Source: Bacilli bacterium (GTDB taxonomy: Bacteria > Bacillota_I > Bacilli_A > RF39 > UBA660). From it: DNA of 64,000 nt. Below the pieces are notes generated by a model that did not search any database, was not told the DNA's origin, and saw nothing but the letters and a program-made list of their open reading frames with translations. The stretch is from the NCBI GenBank assembly GCA_017511805.1, contig JAFWJA010000021.1:164277-228276 (forward strand). Reading direction: 5' to 3'. The position numbers were made by a program, and so were the translations under genes. Below, in pieces: positions 33,399-43,120 of this stretch. Positions within the stretch are counted from its first letter, which is position 1. Each line of letters opens with the position of its first letter.

Positions 33399-34841
33399 AT
33401 GATTTCTAGTATTGAAGAATTATTAAAGAAAGTAAAAGAGTATAATCCAGATGCAGTAGATACTGTTAAAAAGGCATATGATGTAGCTGATTCATTCCAT
33501 GCAGGTCAAATGAGACAAAGTGGTGATCCATATATTACTCATCCACTTAATGTAGCTTATACACTTGCAGAATTACATGCTGATCAAGATACATTATGTG
33601 CTGGTTTACTTCATGATACTTTAGAGGATACAAAATATACAAAAGAAGGTATTGAAGCAGACTTTAATAAAGATGTAGCTAAGCTTGTGGATGGAGTTAC
33701 TAAGATTAGTAAACTTAATTTTACTAAAGAAGAACAAAATAGTTTTAATACTAGAAAAATTATTCTTAGTGTTGAGAATGATGTACGTATAATCATAATT
33801 AAATTAGCAGATAGACTTCATAATATGAGAACACTTGGTTCTAAACCTAGTAAGTTTAAACAAAAAGAAAATGCAATGGAAACACTAGATATATTTGTTC
33901 CATTTGCATATTACTTAGGTTCTTATAAGATAAAGAATGAATTAGAAGATATATCTTTACAATATATTAACCCTGATAAATATAAAGAAATAGAAGAACT
34001 AAGAATGAAAATACAAAATGATCCTAATACTAAAGAATGTTTAAGAGATATGACTGATACTATTGGAGGTTTATTAGATTTCCAAGGATATAATCATAGA
34101 ATAGAACCTATGACAAAGAATATATATGGTATATATAGAAGATTAGAAGAAGGTCATAAAATATCTGATATACATGATTTAATAGCGTTAAAAGTAATAT
34201 TAGAACATATTAGTCAATGTTATTTAACATTAGGATTAATTCATTCACAATATAAACAATTAAATGATAAATTTAAAGATTATATATATAATCCTAAAAC
34301 AAATATGTATAGATCAATTCATACTACAGTGCGTGGTAAACATGGTAAATTAGTACAAGCTCAAATAAGAACATTTGGTATGGAAGAAGTAGATACATAT
34401 GGTCTTCCAGCATATTGGGAAACAACTAAAGGAAAAGCAAGAGAATTAATGCAAGAAGAAATATCTGAAAAATTCCAATTTATTAAATCACTTAGACAAA
34501 TAGATAAGATGTTTAGTGATAATGAAGAATTTGTTAGACATGTTAAAGAAGAATTATTTAATAAAATGATATATGCATTTACTCCTAAAGGAGATGCAAT
34601 AGAATTACCAAAAGGTTCTACTCCAATAGACTTTGCTTATGCAGTACATACTGATATAGGTAATAATATGGTAGGAGCAGAAGTTAATGAAGAAGAAGTT
34701 CCAATTAATTATACTTTACAAAATAATGATAGAGTACATATTCTAACTGGAGATTTATCAGATGAAAAAAGAGCGGAACTTATGAAATATGCTCATACTA
34801 CTAGAGCTAAAAGAAAGATGAAAAGTCTAATAAAAGAGTAA
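33399..34841 (+). CDS. rel: Truncated RelA/SpoT-family protein with altered synthetase motifs
   Basis: A 480-aa protein with an intact (p)ppGpp hydrolase HD domain (ITHPLNVAY, GLLHDTLEDT with His72-Asp73, DRLHNMRTL), a synthetase-like domain and a TGS domain (AFTPKGDAIELPKGSTPIDFAYAVH). Typical Rel is about 730 aa; the helical, zinc-finger and ACT regions that bind the ribosome are absent. In the synthetase domain the usual ExQIRT reads QAQIRT (Gln320 in place of the catalytic Glu), GYQSLH is MYRSIH and AAHW is PAYW. Hydrolysis is therefore better supported than synthesis. It is preceded by its own leader and followed by the Met T-box. Confidence 0.85.
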   Translation: MISSIEELLKKVKEYNPDAVDTVKKAYDVADSFHAGQMRQSGDPYITHPLNVAYTLAELHADQDTLCAGLLHDTLEDTKYTKEGIEADFNKDVAKLVDGVTKISKLNFTKEEQNSFNTRKIILSVENDVRIIIIKLADRLHNMRTLGSKPSKFKQKENAMETLDIFVPFAYYLGSYKIKNELEDISLQYINPDKYKEIEELRMKIQNDPNTKECLRDMTDTIGGLLDFQGYNHRIEPMTKNIYGIYRRLEEGHKISDIHDLIALKVILEHISQCYLTLGLIHSQYKQLNDKFKDYIYNPKTNMYRSIHTTVRGKHGKLVQAQIRTFGMEEVDTYGLPAYWETTKGKARELMQEEISEKFQFIKSLRQIDKMFSDNEEFVRHVKEELFNKMIYAFTPKGDAIELPKGSTPIDFAYAVHTDIGNNMVGAEVNEEEVPINYTLQNNDRVHILTGDLSDEKRAELMKYAHTTRAKRKMKSLIKE

Positions 34842-34844
34842 TTG

Positions 34845-34873
34845 TTGACAACTACTATTAATTGCAATATAAT
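34845..34873 (+). promoter_or_regulatory. Consensus promoter of the metG T-box unit
   Basis: A perfect TTGACA at 34845-34850, a 17-bp spacer and a perfect TATAAT at 34868-34873. Confidence 0.9.
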
Positions 34874-34879
34874 GGTGGT

Positions 34880-35132
34880 ATCTTTAAATCCTTTGATGGG
34901 AAGAGTAAAAAGATGGATTTTATAGAGAGTCTAGGGTTGGTGAAACTAGATAAAGTAAGTCTTTTGAACATGGTCCCTTAGTAGGAGATTAATTGATATG
35001 TAGGTTAATTCAGGTGTGCCTGTTATAGCACTAAACCATAATGGTTATTAAGGTTAATATAGTAATATATTAATGAAAAAGAGTGGTAACACGTATATAC
35101 GTCTCTTAGAAGTTTTCTTCTAAGAGTTTTTT
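34880..35132 (+). promoter_or_regulatory. T-box riboswitch, methionine specifier (ATG)
   Basis: Stem I elements AGAGAGTCTAGG and GGTGAAACTAGA are present. The specifier ATG lies at 34970-34972, in agreement with metG. The antiterminator T-box variant GAGTGGTAACACG is at 35081-35093. The terminator stem CTCTTAGAAG/CTTCTAAGAG (35103-35112 with 35117-35126) has a T-run. Confidence 0.93.
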
Positions 35133-35149
35133 ATTTAAGGAGGGATATT

Positions 35150-36781
35150 ATGAACGTAGTTATAGGAATAAGTTGGCCATTTGCAAATGGTGATCTTCAT
35201 ATTGGACATGCTGCATCTAGTTTACCAGGAGATGTAATAGCAAGATATCATAGATTAAAAGGAAATAATGTATTAATGGTATCAGGTACTGATTCACATG
35301 GTACTCCAATTGAAGTTAAAGCATTAAAAGAAAATAGAAACCCAAAAGATATAGTTTCTGAATGTCATGAAGCATTTACTAAGGACTGGAAAGATCTTGG
35401 TATGAGTTATGATTTATTTAATAGAACAGATGATGATTATCATAAAGAATTTGTTCAAGAACAGTTTAAAAAATATGATAAAAATGGTCTATTATATGAG
35501 AGAGAAGAAGAACAATTATATTGTGAAAACTGTAATATGTTTCTTGCAGATCGTTATATAATTGGTATTTGTCCAAAATGTGGAGCTGAGATCAAGGGTG
35601 ATGAATGTGAAAAATGTGGTAGTTTATTAACTATTGATGAAGTTAAAGATACTAAGTGCGCAATATGTGGTAAAGCTACTACTAAGAAAGCAAATAAGAA
35701 TTTATATTTTAGATTATCTAAATTTGAAGATGATATAAGAAAAATGTGTGATGAACATAAATCATTATGGAGAGATAACGCAGTTAAATTTACTGAAAGA
35801 TATTTAAATGAAGGTATACCGGATAGATGTGTATCAAGAGTTCAAAAGTATGGAGTAGATATACCTGTTAAAGGATATGAAGATAAAAAGTTATATGGAT
35901 GGTTTGAAAATGTATGGGGTTATGTAACTGCTGCTAAAAAAATAGCAGAAGAAAAAGGGTTAGATTGGAATGATTTTTGGAAAGCTGATAGAGATAATAA
36001 GATCTATTTAGTACACGCTAAAGATAATATTCCGTTCCATACAGTTATATTCCCAATATTATTAATGGGTACTAAGGATAATTATAAAATGCCAGATAAA
36101 ATAGTATCAGATGAATATGTTAATATTGAAGGAGAAAAATTATCTAAGAGTAAAGGTAATTATATTCCAATAAGACATTTATTAGATAGATATTCAGTAG
36201 ATACTACTAGATATTTCTTAACTAGTAATGATCCTGAAAATAAAGACTTTAATTTTACTTGGGAAGGATTTATAAATTCTCATAATGGTGAATTACTTGG
36301 TAAATGGGGTAACTTTGTAAATAGAACTCTTCAATTTATCAACAAGTCTTTTGATGGAAAACTTACTAATACTGAAATTGATTCTGAAATAGAATCTAAA
36401 CTAACTAAATTATATGATACAGTTGGTAATAATATTGATAATGGTGATATAAAATTAGGTATTGAAAATATATTTGAATTTATTGCATTCTCAAATAAAT
36501 ATTTTGATGAAAATGAACCATGGAATTTAGCAAAAACAGATAAAGATGCTTGTGAAAAAGTACTATATAACTGTTGTAATATAATATTTAACATAAACAA
36601 TTTATTAAAGCCATATTTAATAGAATCCACAGTAAAAGTAGAAAAATATTTAAATAGTAATATTAATGAATGGAAATATGTTAAATTAGATAAAGTAGAT
36701 TTATCTAAAGAAATAGATGCATTATTTGTTAGATATGATAAATCATTAATTGATGAAGAAAAAAGTTTATTAGGAAAATAA
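35150..36781 (+). CDS. metG: Methionyl-tRNA synthetase
   Basis: Class I synthetase of 543 aa. The HIGH motif is GDLHIGHAAS and the KMSKS motif is KLSKSKGN. The inserted connective domain has two zinc knuckles (CENCNMF with CPKCG, then CEKCG with CAICGK). The C-terminal EMAP-like tRNA-binding extension of longer MetG proteins is missing. Expression should rise when tRNA-Met is uncharged, via the T-box just upstream. It is the only gene in its unit; the next promoter lies immediately after its stop. Confidence 0.95.
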   Translation: MNVVIGISWPFANGDLHIGHAASSLPGDVIARYHRLKGNNVLMVSGTDSHGTPIEVKALKENRNPKDIVSECHEAFTKDWKDLGMSYDLFNRTDDDYHKEFVQEQFKKYDKNGLLYEREEEQLYCENCNMFLADRYIIGICPKCGAEIKGDECEKCGSLLTIDEVKDTKCAICGKATTKKANKNLYFRLSKFEDDIRKMCDEHKSLWRDNAVKFTERYLNEGIPDRCVSRVQKYGVDIPVKGYEDKKLYGWFENVWGYVTAAKKIAEEKGLDWNDFWKADRDNKIYLVHAKDNIPFHTVIFPILLMGTKDNYKMPDKIVSDEYVNIEGEKLSKSKGNYIPIRHLLDRYSVDTTRYFLTSNDPENKDFNFTWEGFINSHNGELLGKWGNFVNRTLQFINKSFDGKLTNTEIDSEIESKLTKLYDTVGNNIDNGDIKLGIENIFEFIAFSNKYFDENEPWNLAKTDKDACEKVLYNCCNIIFNINNLLKPYLIESTVKVEKYLNSNINEWKYVKLDKVDLSKEIDALFVRYDKSLIDEEKSLLGK

Positions 36782-36782
36782 T

Positions 36783-36811
36783 TTGACATATAAATATTAT
36801 TGTGCTAATAT
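36783..36811 (+). promoter_or_regulatory. Promoter of the proS T-box unit
   Basis: TTGACA at 36783-36788, a 17-bp spacer and TAATAT at 36806-36811 preceded by TGC. Confidence 0.8.
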
Positions 36812-36817
36812 TTAGTC

Positions 36818-37014
36818 ATAAATCGTTGATGAGGACATGATTTATATATTAATTATGTAGAGAGTTAGTGTTTGGTGAAAACTAATTAATTGTATATAAA
36901 TTCCTACCTTTAAGTGAAATGTAAACATTTTCGGTTTAAAAGCCGTTATCTAATTAAGTTAAATTAAGGATGGTACCGTCATAAGACTCCTTGTCTTGGG
37001 TATCATCTTTTTTT
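36818..37014 (+). promoter_or_regulatory. T-box riboswitch, proline specifier (CCT)
   Basis: GAGAGTTAGTG and GGTGAAAACTAA stem I elements. The specifier CCT is at 36903-36905, in agreement with proS. The T-box AAGGATGGTACCGTC lies at 36966-36980. The terminator pairs GATGGTACC with GGTATCATC (one G-U) before a T-run, directly competing with the antiterminator. Confidence 0.92.
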
Positions 37015-37036
37015 ACTAGAAAAGGAGGTAATAGAT

Positions 37037-38458
37037 ATGGCAAATAATAAGATTACAAAAAGAAGTGAAGACTTCGCAAAATGGTATACTGATGTAGTTA
37101 TGGCTGCACATTTAGCTAGTTATACTAATGTTAAAGGATGTATTGCGATAGAACCGAATGGTTATGCTATATGGGAACAAATGCAAAGTGTATTAGATAA
37201 AGAATTTAAGAAGTTAGGACATGTTAATGTACAAATGCCTTTATTAATTTCTGAATCTATGTTAAATAAAGAAAAGGATTTAGTAGAAGGATTTGCACCA
37301 GAGGTAGCGTGGGTTACAATTGGAGGACAAAAAGAATTAGAAGAAAGATTTTGTATTAGACCTACATCTGAAACATTATTTTGTGATTATTATAAAGATC
37401 ATGTTAGTTCATATAAAGATTTACCAAAACTATATAATCAATGGTGTAATGTACTTAGATGGGAAAAAGAAACTAGACCATTTTTAAGAAGTAGAGAATT
37501 CTTATGGCAAGAAGGGCATACTATTCATGCGACTAAGGAAGATGCAGAAAATGAAACTAGAAGAATGTTAGAGGTTTACTATAACTTTTTCCATGATTAT
37601 TTAGCTATACCTTCGATTAAGGGTAGAAAAACAGAAAAAGAAAAGTTTGCAGGAGCAGAATATACTTTAACAAATGAAGCATTAATGTATAATGGTTATA
37701 CATTACAATCTGCTACTTCTCATTATTTTGGACAAGTATTTTCAAAAGCATATGATGTTAAATTTACTAATAAGAATAATGAATTAGAATATGTATATCA
37801 AACTAGTTGGGGAACTGCTACTAGAAATATTGGAGCATTAATAATGGTTCATGGTGATGATAATGGACTTGTTTTACCACCAAAGATTGCTCCTAAAAAA
37901 GTAGTTATTATACCTATTGGGGATGATGATAAAGTAACTAGTTTATCTAATAAGTTTAATGAAGAATTAAATGCTAAAGATATTACTACATATATAGATA
38001 ATTCTGATAAATCACCTGGATTTAAGTTTGCGGAAGCAGAAGTAAATGGAATACCAGTTAGAATAGAAGTAGGTAAAAGAGATTTAGAGAATAATACTAT
38101 TACTATAGCAAGAAGAGATACTGGTGAAAAATATACAGAATCTGCTGATATTGATATAGTAGAATATATTTCTAAATTACTTGATACTATTCAAAATGAT
38201 ATGCTTAAAAGAGCTACTAAAAGAAGAGATGAACTTACTTTTGAAGCACATAACATGGATGATATAAAAAAGATATTAGAAACTCAACCAGGATATATAC
38301 ATGCTGATTTCTGTGGAGATACAGCTTGTGAAGAAAAAATAAAAGAAATAAAAGGATGTAAATCTAGATGTATTGTAGATGAAGATTTAGTGGATGGTAA
38401 ATGTGTATGCTGTGGTAAAGACGCTAAGTATCATGTTATATGGGGTATTCAGTACTAG
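37037..38458 (+). CDS. proS: Prolyl-tRNA synthetase, archaeal/eukaryotic type
   Basis: Class II synthetase of 473 aa. It has no editing (INS) insertion and ends in a cysteine-containing zinc-binding-type domain (CVCCGKDAKYHVIWG), as in the archaeal-like ProS group; bacterial-type ProS is about 570 aa. Motif 2 is RWEKETRPFLRSREFLWQEG. AAAGGAGG is a strong ribosome site. It is followed after about 9 bases by a small protein, so the downstream genes may share the proline-responsive transcript. Confidence 0.95.
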   Translation: MANNKITKRSEDFAKWYTDVVMAAHLASYTNVKGCIAIEPNGYAIWEQMQSVLDKEFKKLGHVNVQMPLLISESMLNKEKDLVEGFAPEVAWVTIGGQKELEERFCIRPTSETLFCDYYKDHVSSYKDLPKLYNQWCNVLRWEKETRPFLRSREFLWQEGHTIHATKEDAENETRRMLEVYYNFFHDYLAIPSIKGRKTEKEKFAGAEYTLTNEALMYNGYTLQSATSHYFGQVFSKAYDVKFTNKNNELEYVYQTSWGTATRNIGALIMVHGDDNGLVLPPKIAPKKVVIIPIGDDDKVTSLSNKFNEELNAKDITTYIDNSDKSPGFKFAEAEVNGIPVRIEVGKRDLENNTITIARRDTGEKYTESADIDIVEYISKLLDTIQNDMLKRATKRRDELTFEAHNMDDIKKILETQPGYIHADFCGDTACEEKIKEIKGCKSRCIVDEDLVDGKCVCCGKDAKYHVIWGIQY

Positions 38459-38467
38459 GAGGATGTC

Positions 38468-38707
38468 ATGAATAATATTTTTAAAGAAAAGTTTCCTAAG
38501 TTATATGATGATAATGGAGAAAGATATAGACTAGAACCAGTTTATGATGGTGGAGATTGTGGATCAATTTATAAAGTCAATGGTGTTAATATCAATAAAA
38601 AGATATTTAAAATGCAAATAGAAAACATTAAAAGTAAAAAATTAACTGAAGAAGAGCTAGATTGTGTTCAAATAAGAAAAGAAAAAGCGTTAAAAAAGGT
38701 TTTATAA
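38468..38707 (+). CDS. Small hypothetical protein (79 aa)
   Basis: A short charged protein starting MNNIFKEKFPKLYDDNG with AGGAGG upstream. The central GGDCGSIYKVNG stretch suggests a small beta hairpin. It is not recognised. It starts 9 bases after proS and its stop overlaps the next start (TAATG), so it is part of the proS operon. Confidence 0.6.
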   Translation: MNNIFKEKFPKLYDDNGERYRLEPVYDGGDCGSIYKVNGVNINKKIFKMQIENIKSKKLTEEELDCVQIRKEKALKKVL

Positions 38708-39048
38708 TGGAAATATTAGATAGATTATCTAAATCTAAGTTTAGAAGTAGTTTTCATCTTAATAAAAAGATGAAAGAATATGTTTTAGATAAAGGTCTAG
38801 ATAAGATTGAAGAACATGCATATGATTTTATTAATACTAGATTAAAACCTGAAATAATACCTAATGATGGTAAACAGACTCCTATGAAAGGTCATCCTGT
38901 TTTTATAGGACAGCACGCTACTGCTACTTGTTGCAGAGGTTGTCTATATAAATGGCATAAGATACCTAAGGGAGTAGAGTTAACAAATGATCAAGTGGAT
39001 TATATTGTTAAAGTAATAATTGAATGGATAAAAAGAGAAATGAAGTGA
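38707..39048 (+). CDS. DUF4186 family protein
   Basis: The 113-aa protein matches DUF4186 closely: LSKSKFRSSFHL, NDGKQTPMKGHPVF and HATATCCRGCLYKWHKIPKG. The conserved His/Cys cluster hints at metal binding, but no function is established. ATG 38707 shares one base with the preceding stop; longer versions of the frame reach back into the upstream gene and are unlikely. Confidence 0.85.
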   Translation: MEILDRLSKSKFRSSFHLNKKMKEYVLDKGLDKIEEHAYDFINTRLKPEIIPNDGKQTPMKGHPVFIGQHATATCCRGCLYKWHKIPKGVELTNDQVDYIVKVIIEWIKREMK

Positions 39049-39052
39049 TTAA

Positions 39053-39415
39053 ATGGAACAATTAAAAAAAGATATTAAGAATAATTATTTATTAATAATA
39101 GCAGTTATTCTATACTTAGTTATTACTAATTTAATCTTTGGATATTGTTGTCCATTTAGAATATTCTTTCATGTAGAATGTCCTGGTTGTGGATTAACTA
39201 GAGCATTTATGTCTTTAATTACTGGTGATATATCTAGTTCACTTCATTATAACTATACCTGTATTTTATGGGTAATAACAATTATTCTATTTGTTATAGA
39301 TAGATATATTAAAAAAATTAAAATAAAACTATTTCCTACTTTATGGGCAGTAGTTGCAATAATAACTATAATAAGATATTTATTAATAGTAATATTTAAA
39401 ATGCCTATTTTTTAA
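39053..39415 (+). CDS. DUF2752 membrane protein
   Basis: A 120-aa protein with three membrane segments. The signature CPGCGLTRAFMSLITGD following CPFR identifies DUF2752. Its role is unknown. It lies 4 bases after the DUF4186 gene, making a proS-small protein-DUF4186-DUF2752 run that ends in a terminator. Confidence 0.85.
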   Translation: MEQLKKDIKNNYLLIIAVILYLVITNLIFGYCCPFRIFFHVECPGCGLTRAFMSLITGDISSSLHYNYTCILWVITIILFVIDRYIKKIKIKLFPTLWAVVAIITIIRYLLIVIFKMPIF

Positions 39416-39427
39416 TAGGTTTTTTTC
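39403..39427 (+). terminator. Terminator of the proS operon
   Basis: A stem CCTATT/AATAGG around TTTT followed by seven Ts; it overlaps the DUF2752 stop. Confidence 0.75.
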
Positions 39428-39486
39428 TTGAATTAGTACTAAAATAATAGTAAAATATATATGCATGTTAGAAGAAAGGATTACTT

Positions 39487-41250
39487 ATGATTAGAATATT
39501 AAAGAACTTAAGAGCAAAAGACTGGGGTCTAGTATTTATAATTATTTTATTAGTATTTGCCCAAGTATGGTTAGATTTAAAGATGCCAGAATATGTATCT
39601 GAAATAACTAAGTTAGTACAAACTGAGGGTAGTAAAATGTCAGATATCATGTCTAATGGTGGAATGATGCTTCTATGTACATTTGCATCATTATTAGGAG
39701 CAGTTGCTACTGGATACTCGGCATCATTATTATCTGCTAATTTATCTATGAATATTAGATCTAGATTATTTAATAAAGTAGAAAATTTATCTATGGCAGA
39801 AATAAAGAAGTTTTCTACAAGTAGTTTAATTACTAGAACTACAAATGATATTACTCAAATTCAAATGTTTGCTGCTATGGGATTTCAAATGCTTATTAAA
39901 GCACCTTTAACAGCTATATTAGCAATAATGAAAATAACAGATAAAAGCTGGCAATGGAGTGCTTTAACAGGAGTATGTGTAGTTATACTTTTATCAGTTA
40001 TAGCAGTATTAATATTAATAGTATTACCTAGATTTAAAAAGGTACAAAAACTTACTGATAAATTAAATGGAGTAACAAGAGAAAACTTAACTGGTATTAG
40101 AGTTATAAGAGCATTTAATGCAGAAAGTTTTCAACAAGAAAAGTTTGATAATGTTAATGATGAGTTAACTGGTCAACAATTATTTAACCAAAAAACATTT
40201 GCTATTATGCAACCAGTTATGTATTTAATAATGTATGGTTTATCACTAGGTATATATTTTATAGGTGCTAATTTAATAGATGGAGCAGTAGCTGCTGAAA
40301 GAATGTCTTTATTTGGAGATATGATTGTATTTAGTAGTTATGCTATGCAAATAATTGGAGCATTCTTAATGCTTGCACTTATATTTATGATATTACCTAG
40401 AGCGTCAGTTTCAGCTAACCGTATAAATGAAGTTATTTATACTGAGAACTCTATTAAGAATGGTAAAGTTAAAAAAGGTATTGATGGAGAAGAAGGAACT
40501 GTTGAATTTAAAGATGTATTCTTTAGATATCCTGATGGAGATGAAGATCTACTTCGTAATATTAATTTTAAGATTAATAAAGGAGAAACATTTGCGATAG
40601 TGGGATCTACTGGATCAGGTAAATCAAGTGTTATTAATCTTATTCCAAGATTATATGATGCTACTGGTGGAGAAGTACTAGTGGATGGAGTTAATGTTAA
40701 GGAATATGATGAAGAATATTTAAATAGTAAGATAGGTTTTGTTACTCAAAAAGCAATACTATTTAATGGTACAGTTAATAGTAATGTCAGTTATGGTAAA
40801 AGTACTAATGGTAAAGTAACAAAAGAAAAAGTAAAGGAAGCTATAAAAGTAGCTCAAGCTAAAGACTTTGTTGAAAAAATGGAAAAAGGATATGATGGTT
40901 TTATAGCTAGTTCTGGAACTAATATATCTGGTGGTCAAAAACAAAGAATATCTATAGCAAGAGCAATAGCTAGAGATCCAGAAATATTTGTATTTGATGA
41001 TTCTTTTTCTGCACTAGATTATAAAACAGATAGTTTATTAAGAAAAGAGTTAAAGAAATATACAAAGAACGCTACTACTATAATAGTTGCACAAAGAATA
41101 GGTACTATTATGCATGCAGATAAAATAATGGTATTAGATGAAGGTAAAATAGTAGGATTAGGTACTCATAAAGAATTATTGAAATCATGTGAAGTATATA
41201 AACAAATAGCGTTATCTCAATTGTCAAAGGAGGAATTAGAAAATGAATAA
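39487..41250 (+). CDS. ABC exporter half-transporter, degenerate-site subunit
   Basis: A 587-aa permease/ATPase fusion: six membrane helices (residues 15-300) then an ATPase with Walker A GSTGSGKSS, signature ISGGQKQR and Walker B FVFDDSF. The catalytic Glu after Walker B is Asp here, as in the degenerate site of heterodimeric exporters. It overlaps the next half-transporter by 8 bases; the two must form one complex. Heterodimers of this kind export drugs, lipids or peptides; the substrate is unknown. Confidence 0.92.
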   Translation: MIRILKNLRAKDWGLVFIIILLVFAQVWLDLKMPEYVSEITKLVQTEGSKMSDIMSNGGMMLLCTFASLLGAVATGYSASLLSANLSMNIRSRLFNKVENLSMAEIKKFSTSSLITRTTNDITQIQMFAAMGFQMLIKAPLTAILAIMKITDKSWQWSALTGVCVVILLSVIAVLILIVLPRFKKVQKLTDKLNGVTRENLTGIRVIRAFNAESFQQEKFDNVNDELTGQQLFNQKTFAIMQPVMYLIMYGLSLGIYFIGANLIDGAVAAERMSLFGDMIVFSSYAMQIIGAFLMLALIFMILPRASVSANRINEVIYTENSIKNGKVKKGIDGEEGTVEFKDVFFRYPDGDEDLLRNINFKINKGETFAIVGSTGSGKSSVINLIPRLYDATGGEVLVDGVNVKEYDEEYLNSKIGFVTQKAILFNGTVNSNVSYGKSTNGKVTKEKVKEAIKVAQAKDFVEKMEKGYDGFIASSGTNISGGQKQRISIARAIARDPEIFVFDDSFSALDYKTDSLLRKELKKYTKNATTIIVAQRIGTIMHADKIMVLDEGKIVGLGTHKELLKSCEVYKQIALSQLSKEELENE

Positions 41251-43060
41251 AGAAGAAAATAGACATGAACCTCCTAAACATAGAGGACCTATGGCAGTAG
41301 GTGAAAAAGCAAAAGATTTTAGAAAATCAATAATAAGATTATTTAAAGAATTAGGATCATTTAAAGTAATTATATTAGTTGCGATAATACTATCTATATT
41401 TAGTTCAGTATTATCTATATATGCTCCTAATAAATTAGCAGATCTAGCTGATGAAATATCATTTGGTATATTTAATAAAATGAATATGGATGCAGTCACA
41501 AGTATAGTTATATTCTTAAGTGTTCTATATATATTAAGTGCGTTATCTAATTATATACAAGCACTATGTATGGCAACTGTATCTAATAAGTTTGCTAGAA
41601 ACCTAAGAAATTCTATTTCAGTTAAGATTAATAAATTACCATTAAAGTTCTTTGATAAAAAGAGAACTGGTGATACTTTATCAAGAGTAACAAATGATGT
41701 TGATACAATTGCTCAAAGTATGAACCAATCATTAAGTAGTTTAGTTAGTAATGTTGTGGTATTAATAGGTTCACTTATTATGATGATTATTACTAATGTA
41801 GTACTTGCAGGAACAGCAGTTCTAGCATCAATGTTTGGTTTTATAGGTATGGCATTCATATTAAAAATATCACAAAAACACTTTAAAGCGAGACAAGTAG
41901 AACTAGGTAAACTAAATAGCCACATTGAAGAATCTTATTCAGGTTTAAATGTAGTTAAACTATATAATGGTAAAAAAGAATCTATTGAAGAGTTTGAAAA
42001 ACTAAATAAAAAAGTTAAGGAAGCTAACTTTAAGAGTCAATTCTTATCAGGTATAATGATGCCATTAATGAATTTTATTGGCAACTTTGGATATGTTGCG
42101 GTATGTATAGTAGGAGCATTACTTGCAATAGATGGTAAGATATCACTAGGTGTTATAGTAGCATTCTTAACTTATGTTAGATTATTTACAACACCATTAT
42201 CTCAAATAGCACAAAGCTTTACTATGTTACAATCTTGTGCAGCAGCTTCTGAAAGAGTATTTGAATTCCTAGATGAAACTGAAATGAATGATGAAAAAGA
42301 ATTCACTAAGAAATTAGATAAAGATAAAGTAGTAGGTAATATAGAATTTGATAAAGTAGAATTTACTTATGATGGTAATGATAAACCTACTATTAAAAAC
42401 TTTTCTGCAGTTGCTAAAAAAGGAGAAAAGGTTGCAATAGTTGGACCAACAGGAGCAGGTAAAACAACAATGGTTAACTTACTTATGAAGTTCTATGATA
42501 TAAATAAAGGATCTATTAAAATAGATGGAGAAGATATAAGTGAATTAACTAGAGAAAACATACATGATTTATTTACTATGGTACTTCAAGATACTTGGTT
42601 ATTTGAGGGTACTATTAAAGAAAATATAATCTATAATCAAAAGAATGTTACTGATAAAGATGTAGTAGATGTATGTAAGAGAATAGGACTAGATTATTTT
42701 ATTAGAACTTTACCTAATGGATATGATTCAGAACTATCTGATAGTGATACATTATCTATTGGTCAAAAACAATTACTTACAATAGCAAGAGCAATGCTTT
42801 CTAAAACACCTTTCTTAATACTAGATGAAGCAACATCTAATGTAGATACAAGAACAGAAGAATTAGTACAAAAAGCTATGGACAAATTATCAAAAGATAA
42901 AACATCATTTATTATTGCTCATAGATTATCCACAATAAAAAATGCAGATTTAATACTAGTTATGAAAGATGGTAATATTATTGAACAAGGTAATCATAAA
43001 GAATTAATGAAGAAAAATGGTTTTTATTCAGAATTATATAATTCTCAGTTTGAGTTATAA
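41243..43060 (+). CDS. ABC exporter half-transporter, catalytic subunit
   Basis: A 605-aa partner of the preceding gene: about 25 polar residues, six helices, then Walker A GPTGAGKTT, signature LSIGQKQ and Walker B FLILDEATSNVD with the catalytic Glu intact. The signature has Ile in place of Gly (LSIGQ for LSGGQ), the complementary asymmetry expected in such pairs. AAAGGAGGAATT upstream is the ribosome site. No regulator is adjacent. Confidence 0.92.
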   Translation: MNKEENRHEPPKHRGPMAVGEKAKDFRKSIIRLFKELGSFKVIILVAIILSIFSSVLSIYAPNKLADLADEISFGIFNKMNMDAVTSIVIFLSVLYILSALSNYIQALCMATVSNKFARNLRNSISVKINKLPLKFFDKKRTGDTLSRVTNDVDTIAQSMNQSLSSLVSNVVVLIGSLIMMIITNVVLAGTAVLASMFGFIGMAFILKISQKHFKARQVELGKLNSHIEESYSGLNVVKLYNGKKESIEEFEKLNKKVKEANFKSQFLSGIMMPLMNFIGNFGYVAVCIVGALLAIDGKISLGVIVAFLTYVRLFTTPLSQIAQSFTMLQSCAAASERVFEFLDETEMNDEKEFTKKLDKDKVVGNIEFDKVEFTYDGNDKPTIKNFSAVAKKGEKVAIVGPTGAGKTTMVNLLMKFYDINKGSIKIDGEDISELTRENIHDLFTMVLQDTWLFEGTIKENIIYNQKNVTDKDVVDVCKRIGLDYFIRTLPNGYDSELSDSDTLSIGQKQLLTIARAMLSKTPFLILDEATSNVDTRTEELVQKAMDKLSKDKTSFIIAHRLSTIKNADLILVMKDGNIIEQGNHKELMKKNGFYSELYNSQFEL

Positions 43061-43120
43061 AACTTTACAAAATAAGAAATATATGTATAATATATTTGCT
43101 TTTAAAAAGGGAGTGTTTTT

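Noticed and set aside
36331..36789. Long open frame antisense to metG, and similar frames inside other genes
   Set aside because: These are shadows of strongly supported genes, with no ribosome sites and no recognisable motifs, in AT-rich sequence that leaves long chance frames.
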